From Pseudomonas sp. B21_DOA (GTDB lineage Bacteria; Pseudomonadota; Gammaproteobacteria; Pseudomonadales; Pseudomonadaceae): a DNA stretch of 64,000 nt. A program made the translations under genes and the position numbers. The stretch covers positions 1,674,001-1,738,000 of the forward strand of contig CP086683.1 of assembly GCA_030544685.1 (NCBI GenBank), written 5' to 3'. Positions 38,244-45,905 of this stretch are shown piece after piece; position 1 is the stretch's first letter, and each line of letters starts with the position of its first letter. Below the pieces are notes generated by a model, which worked only from the letters and a program-made list of their open reading frames with translations, ran no database searches and was not told the origin of the DNA.

Positions 38244-39512
38244 TCAGCCCAGGTGAGCGTCTTGGCGCAGCTTGTCGCCGGCCGGGTTGACCGCTTCGCG
38301 CACAAAGCCGAACCCCGTGCGGCGGTCGAGGCGGAACAGGGTGTTGGTGACGTAGACGTCCTCGCGGATGCCGACCACTTCCACCACTTCGCTGACGCAG
38401 CGCCGGCCATCGGGCATGCGCGTCAGTTGAATGATCACGTCGAGGGCGGCGCAGATCATCTGGCGCAAGGTGCGTTCGGCGATCGAGCGCCCGGTCAGGC
38501 CGACCAGCGTCTCCAGGCGCAGCAACGCGTCCTGGGCATTGTTGGCATGCACGGTGCTCATCGAACCGTCGTGGCCGGTGTTCATCGCGGTGAGCACGTC
38601 GACCACTTCGACGCCTCGGATCTCGCCAAGAATGATCCGGTCGGGACGCATGCGCAGGGCGTTGCGAATCAGGTCGCTGGCCTTGACCTCGCCATGCCCC
38701 TCGGCATTCGGCGGACGGGTTTCCAGACGCACCACATGCGGATGGCCGAGCTGCAGTTCGGCGACGTCTTCGATGGTCACCAGCCGTTCGTGCGGGTTGA
38801 TCAACTGGCTGAGGATGTTCAACAGCGTGGTCTTGCCGGTGCCGGTGCCGCCACTGATCAGGATGTTGCAGCGCCTGCCCACGGCGTTCTGCAGGAACTC
38901 GAAAATCGCCAGATCGATGGTTTGCATCGCCATCAGGTCGGTGCTCTTGAGCATGTCCTTGCGAAACTTGCGGATCGACAGGCACGGGCCGTCGAGGGCG
39001 ATCGGCGGGATGATCGCGTTGACCCGGCTGCCATCGGGCAGGCGCGCATCGACCATCGGCGAGGACTCATCGAGGCGTCGCCCGAGCGGTGCAAGAATGC
39101 GTTGCATGACGCGCTCGACGTGATGCGCATCGATAAACCGCAGATCGCTCTGATGCAGTACGCCGTCGCGCTCGATGAACACCCGGTGCGGACCGTTGAC
39201 CAGAATTTCCGTCACCGACGGGTCGCGCAGCAGAACTTCCAGTGGGCCGAATCCGGTGAGTTCGTCGACGATTTCTTCGCCGAGGCGCTCCATCTCGTAG
39301 CGCGAGATCGCCAGGTGCAAACGCGCGATGTATTCGGCAACCTTGTCGGTGACGAACTGCGCCAGTTGCTGGCGTGAACCTTCCAGCAGGTTTTTCCCTG
39401 ACTCCTCGATGGCGTCGATGATGTAGCGGTGCAGGACCAGTTTCAGGCCTTCGTGATCGCTGTTACCGATCGCTCCGCGTGGCGTCGCGCCAAAGAGTTT
39501 TTCTGCGCTCAT
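38244..39512 (-). CDS. tadA: TadA, Flp pilus secretion ATPase (CpaF family)
   Basis: 422 aa. Walker A ILISGGTGTGKTTLLNILS, the Asp box TIEDVAELQL, the Walker B region RPDRIILGEIRG, and the His-box segment TGHDGSMSTVHANNAQDAL are all intact. Energises pilus assembly from the cytoplasmic face of TadB/TadC. Overlaps tadZ by ATGA. Confidence 0.97.
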   Translation of the reverse strand: MSAEKLFGATPRGAIGNSDHEGLKLVLHRYIIDAIEESGKNLLEGSRQQLAQFVTDKVAEYIARLHLAISRYEMERLGEEIVDELTGFGPLEVLLRDPSVTEILVNGPHRVFIERDGVLHQSDLRFIDAHHVERVMQRILAPLGRRLDESSPMVDARLPDGSRVNAIIPPIALDGPCLSIRKFRKDMLKSTDLMAMQTIDLAIFEFLQNAVGRRCNILISGGTGTGKTTLLNILSQLINPHERLVTIEDVAELQLGHPHVVRLETRPPNAEGHGEVKASDLIRNALRMRPDRIILGEIRGVEVVDVLTAMNTGHDGSMSTVHANNAQDALLRLETLVGLTGRSIAERTLRQMICAALDVIIQLTRMPDGRRCVSEVVEVVGIREDVYVTNTLFRLDRRTGFGFVREAVNPAGDKLRQDAHLG

Positions 39513-40699
39513 GAGTGACCTCGCAGACGATCAAACCAGGTGACTTTTGGTTTGCTCAAGCCTTCGGAACGCTTGGCCAAACGTTCGCCGAGGGCGCGCA
39601 GGCTCTGGGTGAGTTTCTCTCGCGGCGCCAGTTCGAACAGACTCACGCCTTGGTTTTTCGCGTTCAGGCGCACATCGGGACTGAACGCCAGCACGGCGAT
39701 GACTTCCAGATTGAAGGTCTTGCCCAGGGTATCGGCATCCGGCGCAACGTTGCTCAGGTAGCGATCGATCAGCAAGCGCCCGTGCTCGAGTTTCATGCCT
39801 TTCTCGCGCCACTGGTTGAGCACGGCGAGGTTGCGTCGGCAGTTGAGTACGTTCTGGTCGGTGTACCACAGCAGTTTGTCGCAATGGCTGACGAAGGTGC
39901 GCAACGCTTCACTGTCGGCCTGCCCGGTGAGGTTCACGACAATGTGCTGGAAGTGCTGGCGCAGGGCGCTGAGGAGCATGTACAGCTCGGCGGCACTGGT
40001 GGATTCCAGCGGCTCGTCGCTGTTGGCGTAAGCAAGAATTCGCAGGCCGTGCTCGGCGCTGGTGAAAGCGCTGTCGATCAGCGTGGCGTCGAGGCGGCGC
40101 AAATGACGCAGGGCATCGCCGAAGTGAAACGAACTCTCCAGACCCAACAGCGCGAGGCTGTCGCCACGGGGCAGGCCAAGGTCGAGCAGCAAGGTTTGCT
40201 GGCCGCTCTTCTGCACCACCATGGCCATGTGATTGGCGAGCAAGGCACCGTCGGAACTGCTCTGCACGCCGTACATCACGGTAAGCCCGCCGAGCTGGGT
40301 ATTGGGCGCAACTGCCGGCAAGCGCTTACTCAGGCGCCGCACCAGCCCGGCCACTTCGCTGGAACGCGAGCCATAGGCGACAAAATCCCGCGCACCGGCG
40401 CGCATCGCATTGAGCACCAGCTGATTGTCCATGCCGTCGCCGAGAGCAACGATCGCCAGCATCGGCTTGGCTTCCAGCGCACCTTCGATCAGCGCACTCT
40501 GCGCGACGACGTGCTCGCGGTCGAGACCGACGAAGACCAGATTGGCGAACGTTACATCGACCAGCGCGAGCAGTTCGTCGAGGCTGCCGGCACCGGCGCT
40601 GATGACCTGGCCGAGTGGCGCGAGGGCGCTTTGCAGCCATTCCAGATCGGTGCTGTTGCGGGTGATGGCGAGGAAGGTTTGACTGAGATTCTGGTTCAT
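39509..40699 (-). CDS. tadZ: TadZ, ParA/MinD-like localisation protein
   Basis: 396 aa. The N-terminal receiver-like part (FLAITRNSTDLEWLQSAL, AMRAGARDFVAYG) lacks a convincing phospho-acceptor. The C-terminal MinD-like part has a degenerate P-loop region (TVMYGVQSSSDGALLANHMA) and LLDLGLPRGDSLALLG. Atypical ATPases of this type place the Tad machine at the pole. Overlaps rcpA and tadA by 4 bp each. Confidence 0.93.
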   Translation of the reverse strand: MNQNLSQTFLAITRNSTDLEWLQSALAPLGQVISAGAGSLDELLALVDVTFANLVFVGLDREHVVAQSALIEGALEAKPMLAIVALGDGMDNQLVLNAMRAGARDFVAYGSRSSEVAGLVRRLSKRLPAVAPNTQLGGLTVMYGVQSSSDGALLANHMAMVVQKSGQQTLLLDLGLPRGDSLALLGLESSFHFGDALRHLRRLDATLIDSAFTSAEHGLRILAYANSDEPLESTSAAELYMLLSALRQHFQHIVVNLTGQADSEALRTFVSHCDKLLWYTDQNVLNCRRNLAVLNQWREKGMKLEHGRLLIDRYLSNVAPDADTLGKTFNLEVIAVLAFSPDVRLNAKNQGVSLFELAPREKLTQSLRALGERLAKRSEGLSKPKVTWFDRLRGHS

Positions 40700-41912
40700 T
40701 GCGACAACCCGCTGCGCTTGTCGAAGTTACCGTTCTCGAGGAAGAACATGCGATAGAAATTCGGGTCGTAATTGCGCAGTTTCTCCCCGGCAACGACGGC
40801 AGTCGCGCGTCCGCCGCCAATGGCTGGACCAGATGCGGGGTGACGATCATCAGCAGTTCGCGCTCTTCGCGTTTGATCTGCGAACCCTTGAAGAACGCCC
40901 CGAGGATGGGAATGTCGCCCAGGCCGGGAAACTTGTTCACTTGCGAACTGTTGGTGGTGCTGATCAAACCGCTGATGACGAAACTCTCGCCATCACCCAG
41001 CGACACGCTGGTGTCGGTGCGGCGGATGGTCAGCGCCGGAACGGTGGTGCCGGCGATGTTCACCGCGTTGGCAAAATCCAGTTCGCTGACCTCCGGGGCG
41101 ACCTTCAGCGCGATGCGGTCGCGGCCGATGATGGTTGGCGTCAGGGTCAGGCGGATGCCGAATTCCTTGTATTCGATCGACACGCTGTCGCTGCCGGAAC
41201 TGGGCACCGGAATCGGGATTTCCCCGCCGGCCAGGAAGCTCGCACTCTGCCCGTTCAACGCCACCAGACTCGGCCGCGCCAAGGTGTAGGCGAAGCCGCT
41301 GGTTTCCAGGGCGTTGATGATCGCCATGGTCTTGCCGCCGACCCAGGAGAAATTGAACAGTGAGTTATCCACCGGCAGGCGCGGCTGCGGCGCGCCGTCG
41401 ATCGGTGGCAGCGTGCCGGGCGAACCGAACAGGAAATTGCCGCGCGTGCCGATCAGCGACGCCGTGGCTTCCTTGAGTTTGGTGCGGCTGACTTCGACGA
41501 AGCGGATGTCGGTCTGCACTTGCGACGGCAGCGTCGGATCGTCCGACGGCACGCTGCTGGTCAGCGCCGTGGTCGCCGCGCCCTGGACGAAGACCATGGC
41601 TTGCTGCGGCTGCGCCGAGCAGGCGGTCCAGACCATCAGGCTGGTCGCGCCGGGGCCGACGCCCGTGAGCAAGAAGGACGAGCCGCCATTGGCATGCACG
41701 TCGGCAATTTTCGGGTCGCCGACCGCCAGCCGAGTGATTGCCACCGGTGACTGCATGTCCTGCTGGAAGCCTTCACCGATCTCGATCACCGAGGGCAGGC
41801 GCGGCAGTGCCGAGCAATTACCCACCGCCGCGAAGGCGCTGTCCATCGTCAATCCCAACAACAGCAAGGCCCGGAGCGCCGGTTTCAATGTCGGTCTGAG
41901 TCGACTCTGCAT
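40696..41912 (-). CDS. rcpA: RcpA, Flp pilus outer-membrane secretin; frameshifted
   Basis: About 405 aa restored. Start ATG 41912 gives a good signal peptide (LKPALRALLLLGLTMDSAFA) with AAGGA upstream; an ATG at 41936 that overlaps the rcpC stop is the alternative. A BON-like region (AVGDPKIADVHANGGSSFLL) precedes the secretin domain (EFGIRLTLTPTIIGRDRIAL, SFVISGLI, GLGDIPILGAFF). The frame breaks in CCCC 40795-40798; the true end is EKLRNYDPNFYRMFFLENGN and onward to SGLSQ, overlapping tadZ by ATGA. Confidence 0.94.
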
Positions 41913-41932
41913 GCACGTGAATCCTTGCGCAG

Positions 41933-42873
41933 TCATGGGGTTTGTTGGCTGATCTGGTTGCCGCGAATGATTTCCACCGCACGCCTGGACACCGCGCCGG
42001 CACTGGCGCTGGCAGGTGCTTTTGCGCGCTGCCCAGGGCGAGTTGAGTGAACTGGAAGAGCTGGCTGTTGGCGCGATCCAGGTGCGCGGGCGATTGCGCT
42101 TCGCCGGCCCAGTATTTGGCCAGCCGTTGTTCTTCGCTGCTGCGCACCGCGAGACGCAAGGTGCCGACTTGAGTGGCGAGCATCAGGCGGCTAAGCAGTT
42201 GTTCCGGCACCGCCAGCACCACGGTGCGGGCGGCGATGCGGCGCTGGTCCTGTTTAAGTTTTTCTTCGGCGCTGAGGTTGGGGGATGCCGGTTGGCCGTC
42301 GTTGGTCAGGCCGTACTGATCACCGATGCCGAGCACGCGCAAAGCCGGAACGGCGATCTGCGCCGACTGCTGCAGATTGCTCGCGTCCTCGCGCAGATAC
42401 AGCAGCACATCAACGTAATCGCCCGGCAGCAATTGCCCGGCGCCGCCGATCACTTCATCGACGGCCACGGTCAGTGCGCGCTCGTCGCGGCGAATCATCC
42501 GTGCCAGCGCACCGCCGGCCTGGAAGCTTTCGTCATTGAGCCAGGTGCCAGCGCTGAGGTGGCGCCAAGGTGTGCGGCCGACTGCCTGTTCGATGCTGGT
42601 CAGGCTGCCGGCCGGTGCGCTGCGCAGTTTTTCCACGGTTACATCGGTGGCGGTCAACGGCGTGAACGGCGGTACATCGTGGAGCAGCACCACCACCGGT
42701 TGGCGGGTCTGGTCTTCGGCAATCGCGACAGTCTGTTCAATGCTGACCGCTGGGGTGACGGGCGCCTCAGCGACCGGGGCCGGCTGACGACTGAGCACCA
42801 GCCCCCAGTAACCGACAACAACCGCGCCGAGCAACAGCAACGCGGCGAGGCCCATGGTGACGCGACTGTTCAT
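41933..42873 (-). CDS. rcpC: RcpC/CpaB, Flp pilus assembly protein; frameshifted
   Basis: 313 aa restored from ATG 42873. N-terminal membrane helix (MGLAALLLLGAVVVGYWGLV), then a SAF domain (VVLLHDVPPFTPLTATDV) and RcpC domain (GGAGQLLPGDYVDVLLYLRE). The frame breaks in TTTT 42020-42023: GSAQK should continue APASASAGAVSRRAVEIIRG and end ISQQTP. Works with the RcpA secretin in the periplasm. First gene of the minus-strand tad operon. Confidence 0.93.
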
Positions 42874-43200
42874 GACGGCTCTCCCTTTCCTGCTGCACAA
42901 CCGATTGCATTTGCTTGCGAAAGGCGGACTGCTTCGGCAGCTATGAACATGCAACTATTTCGCTATTTCCAAGCTAGCTGATCCAAGCAAAAGCGCCATT
43001 AATGACAGGCAAATAACCCACCAAAGTGTGAGTCCCGGCCAATTAACAGCAGGAAATGGCCGGGACACATTGGGATTAATGCTTTGTGATTAATGCGTTC
43101 TTACAGTTGTTGGGAGGGGTTTGTTGACAATGCTCAGGTGGCACGGTGGAACCATGCCGCGGTGGTGATGTCGGCGCCAGAGGCGCGAAGGAGTGGACCT
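42874..43200. promoter_or_regulatory. Divergent promoter region between rcpC and flp
   Basis: 327 bp, AT-richer than its surroundings, between the two divergent transcripts of the Tad locus. Both promoters, and any PprB sites, must lie here. I see no gene and cannot place the boxes with confidence. Confidence 0.5.
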
Positions 43201-43416
43201 ATGTTTCGTATGACTTTTGATTATGTGATCGCCAAGGCTCGCGCGTTTGCCCGCAGTGAAGAGGGTGCTTCGGCGATCGAGTATGCGATTGTGGTGGCGA
43301 TGGTGGCGGTGGTGGTTGTGGCATTCGTTAGCCCGCTTGGCGACAGGGTGTTGGCGATTTTCAACAATGTTCTGACGTCGCTCGATGGTACGGCTGTTAC
43401 TCGGCCAACACCCTGA
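43201..43416 (+). CDS. flp: Flp type IVb pilin
   Basis: 71 aa; AAGGAG precedes the ATG. Prepilin motif: after SEEG, cleavage before ASAIEYAIVVAMVAVVVV keeps the conserved Glu-Tyr at mature positions 5-6, followed by a hydrophobic helix. A short tail rich in Thr and Pro ends the protein. Processed by FppA and assembled by the Tad machine. Divergent from rcpC. Confidence 0.96.
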   Translation: MFRMTFDYVIAKARAFARSEEGASAIEYAIVVAMVAVVVVAFVSPLGDRVLAIFNNVLTSLDGTAVTRPTP

Positions 43417-43487
43417 GGCTTGTGAACACTGCACCTGACTGATATCGCACTACACTGGATTTATCTTTCAGTATTCAGGTATTGCCT

Positions 43488-43895
43488 ATGAACGCGCCTT
43501 CGTCGTCCCGCCAACAACTGCTTCTGGTTGATGATGAAGAAGACGCGTTGCTGGAGTTGGCGGAGTTGCTGGAAGGGGAGGGGTTTGTCTGTCATACCGC
43601 GACGTCGGTGAAGCTGGCGTTGCATCTGTTGACCCGGCATCCGGATATTGCTTTGGTGATTACTGATTTGCGCATGCCCGAGGAGTCGGGCATGTCGTTG
43701 ATCAGGCGGCTGCGTGAGCATACGTCGCGCGAGCATTTGCCGGTGATTGTGATGTCGGGGCATGCGGATATGGAGGATGTCAGCGATATGTTGCGGTTGC
43801 AGGTGCTGGATCTGTTTCGCAAGCCGATTTATCACGTGAGGTTGTTGGAGACTCTCGATAATTTGTTTCCCAAGCCTCGGGTTGAGGCTGGGTGA
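43488..43895 (+). CDS. Stand-alone receiver (CheY-like) protein next to flp
   Basis: 135 aa from ATG 43488 (MNAPSSSRQQLLLVDDEED). A complete receiver domain: acidic pocket DDEED, phospho-Asp in LVITDLRMPEESG, Thr/Ser position in IVMSGHAD, Lys in LFRKPIY. There is no output domain. It starts 71 bp after flp and so may be co-transcribed with it. It could be a phosphate sink or partner for the PprA kinase; that is inference. A copy of the 400-bp repeat follows its stop. Confidence 0.9.
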   Translation: MNAPSSSRQQLLLVDDEEDALLELAELLEGEGFVCHTATSVKLALHLLTRHPDIALVITDLRMPEESGMSLIRRLREHTSREHLPVIVMSGHADMEDVSDMLRLQVLDLFRKPIYHVRLLETLDNLFPKPRVEAG

Positions 43896-43899
43896 ACTC

Positions 43900-44291
43900 G
43901 GCGGCCTTTGGGCCGACCGTGTTGGTGGGGGTTTGGTGAATATCCGTTGCTGCGGGGGTTGCTGATTACGGTTCCGCCCTTACGGCGGGTCACCTTTTTC
44001 AAACGCCAAAAAGGTAACCCAAAGGCTTGCTCCTACGTTCGGCCCTCGCAGGCTCGGGTTCCTTCGCTCCGGGACTGATCCGGGCGCAGCGGCTCCGGTT
44101 TGCTTCGCTGCACCTCCTTCCGCTGTGTCTGGCTGCGCCAGACGGTCGCTGCGCTCCCACGCCCGGATCAATCCCTCCGCTCAGCCTTCCGACGTCGCCG
44201 GTGGATCAAGATCAAGAGCACGCGAGCTTGCGCTCATTGTTGAGTGGGGCGGCTTCGCCGCGGGCAGCTGCTTTGCTTTTACTTTTGCTTT
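43900..44291. repeat. ~400-bp dispersed repeat, copy 2
   Basis: Same orientation and order as the copy at 34177: GGCGGCCTTTGGGCCGACC, CGGTTCCGCCCTTACGGCGG, GCTCCGGTTTGCTTCGCTGC, GCCGCGGGCAGCTGC. A short stretch in the first third differs. It begins just past the receiver gene, as copy 1 does after pprB. Confidence 0.9.
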
Positions 44292-44965
44292 TGTGGGAGC
44301 GGGCCTGCTCGCGAAGGCGGCCTGCCAGCCGACCAATTTCTTCCTGATGTACATCAATCCTGTGGGAGCTGGCTTGCCAGCGAAGGCGGCATGCCAGCCG
44401 ACCTGTTTCTCGCTGATGTACTCGATTCAAACTGTGGGAGCGAGCCTGCTCGCGAAGGCGGCCTAACAGCCGACCTGTTTCTCACTGAACGCATCCGATC
44501 AAACTGTGGGAGCTGGCTTGCCAGCGAAGGCGGCCTGCCAGCCGACCTGTTTCTCGCTGATGTACTCGATTCAAACTGTGGGAGCGAGCCTGCTCGCGAA
44601 GGGGCCTGACAGCCGACCTGTTTCTCACTGAACGCACCCGATCAAACTGTGGGAGCTGGCTTGCCAGCGAAGGCGGCCTGACAGCCGACCTGTTTCTCAC
44701 TGAACGCACCCGATCAAACTGTGGGAGCTGGCTTGCCAGCGAAGGCGGCCTGCCAGCCGACCTGTTTCTCACTGAACGCACCCGATCAAACTGTGGGAGC
44801 TGGCTTGCCAGCGAAGGCGGCCTGGCAGCCGACCTGTTTCTCACTGAACGCACCCGATCAAACTGTGGGAGCTGGCTTGCCAGCGAAGGCGGCCTGCCAG
44901 CCGACCTGTTTCTCACTGAACGCACCCGATCAAACTGTGGGAGCTGGCTTGCCAGCGAAGGCGGC
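44292..44965. repeat. Tandem array of ten 72-bp REP-containing units
   Basis: Units start at about 44292, 44361, 44433, 44505, 44577, 44648, 44720, 44792, 44864 and 44936. Each has one REP palindrome (TGTGGGAGCTGGCTTGCCAGC, or the GAGCCTGCTCGC version in the first, third and fifth) plus a linker with CAGCCGACCTGTTTCTC and CGATCAAAC or CGATTCAAAC. The last five units are nearly identical. Unlike the 134-bp array, the REPs are all in one orientation. Confidence 0.94.
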
Positions 44966-45024
44966 CAGTCAGTCAACAACGCTCTGCCTGACTCACCACC
45001 TGCGCAACCAACCTCTTGCTCTTG

Positions 45025-45387
45025 TCACTCTGGCACAAGCCTGTCCAGTACGCGGTTGACCGCCAGTTCGCCGAGCATGATCACTTGCTGTATTCCCAAC
45101 AGGGAGCTGCGCTGCGGTCCATCGATAAAGCCGGCCAGGTCGCTGGCCATGATGCTCGCCGAGGCCAGTGATTCGCAGGCATGGACCAGCAGGGTTTCGT
45201 TGTCCGCAGCCGGGTCGACGAGGAACAGGGTGCTGGGTTTGCGCGGTGCGGCGGGGTCTTTGATGAGGCGGGGGTTGAGGTAGTAATCGATGGCGCGGTC
45301 GGCGGCTTCCTTGAGCTTTTGTGCTTCGACGAGCGGGTCGGCGAAGGTTGGGTCGGCAAGGGGTGGATCGGGCGTTATCTTTTTCAC
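45025..45387 (-). CDS. DUF6124-like small protein, copy B
   Basis: 120 aa from GTG 45387 (V/M-KKITPDPPLADPTFADPL) with AGGAG upstream. Same layout as copy A: a Pro-rich start, AADRAIDYYLNPRLI, PSTLFLVDPAADNETLLVHA, CESLASASIMASDLAGFIDG, QRSSLLGIQQVIMLGELAVN, ending RVLDRLVPE. Clearly a paralog of 34961-35323. Function unknown. Its leader carries three complementary loop heptamers. Confidence 0.85.
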   Translation of the reverse strand: MKKITPDPPLADPTFADPLVEAQKLKEAADRAIDYYLNPRLIKDPAAPRKPSTLFLVDPAADNETLLVHACESLASASIMASDLAGFIDGPQRSSLLGIQQVIMLGELAVNRVLDRLVPE

Positions 45388-45423
45388 GGGCTCAGTCTCC
45401 TGATGGAGTAGGGCCGCAACCGG

Positions 45424-45608
45424 TTCGCGACTAAACGAAAGGGAGGCAGCTGCACGCAGGTTAGTCGACCGATGAGCCACGAAATCGGCGCGCCCGAAGG
45501 CGCCCTGCGCACAGCCACCATCAAGTGCAGGTATGCAATACCTGGCTGACAGGAACCTGTGCGTCGTGGACAAGCGGGCGACTAAACCCGACCACTGATG
45601 AGCAGTGG
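45424..45608 (-). promoter_or_regulatory. Structured leader of the second DUF6124 gene: three loop heptamers
   Basis: In transcript order (minus strand): a CCACTG/CAGTGG stem (45608-45592); CGGG-TTTAGTCG-CCCG (45590-45575); CAGGTAT/ATACCTG stem (45544-45528); CGCC-TTCG-GGCG (45502-45491); GGT-CGACTA-ACC (45470-45459); TTCG-TTTAGTCG-CGAA (45439-45424). The heptamer TTAGTCG appears direct, inverted, direct, always in or across a loop. The last copy ends 40 bp before the start codon, the same distance as in copy A. Confidence 0.6.
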
Positions 45609-45768
45609 CAGGCAAACGATAGAACCCGCGCCCCAGGCGCACAAGCCGGCGGATTCTGGCGTAGCTGTAGGCAATGGCGCAAGGATTTGTGGGCTGTTGC
45701 GAGGTAACGGGGCGTGTGTTTAAACGGCTGGTTTAAGCGCTGCAATAGACCGGTTGAATAGCCGAACG

Positions 45769-45865
45769 CTTTCGCGAGCAGGCTCGCTCACACAGCGACG
45801 GCGGTTGTACTCAGGAACCGTGAACGCCGCCGAATCTGTGGGAGCGAGCCTGCTCGCGAAGGCGG
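45769..45865. repeat. REP pair (REPIN)
   Basis: TTCGCGAGCAGGCTCGCTCAC and the inverted TGTGGGAGCGAGCCTGCTCGC enclose about 45 bp. The rest of the gap between the TpsB and DUF6124 genes (45609-45768) shows no gene. Confidence 0.85.
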
Positions 45866-45905
45866 TGCGTCAGTCAAAAATCCTGACTGACACACCGCTC
45901 GACCA

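Noticed and set aside
44482..45059. Repetitive open frames over the 72-bp array
   Set aside because: Translations of REP units; the repeat period of 72 bp keeps frames open without coding meaning.
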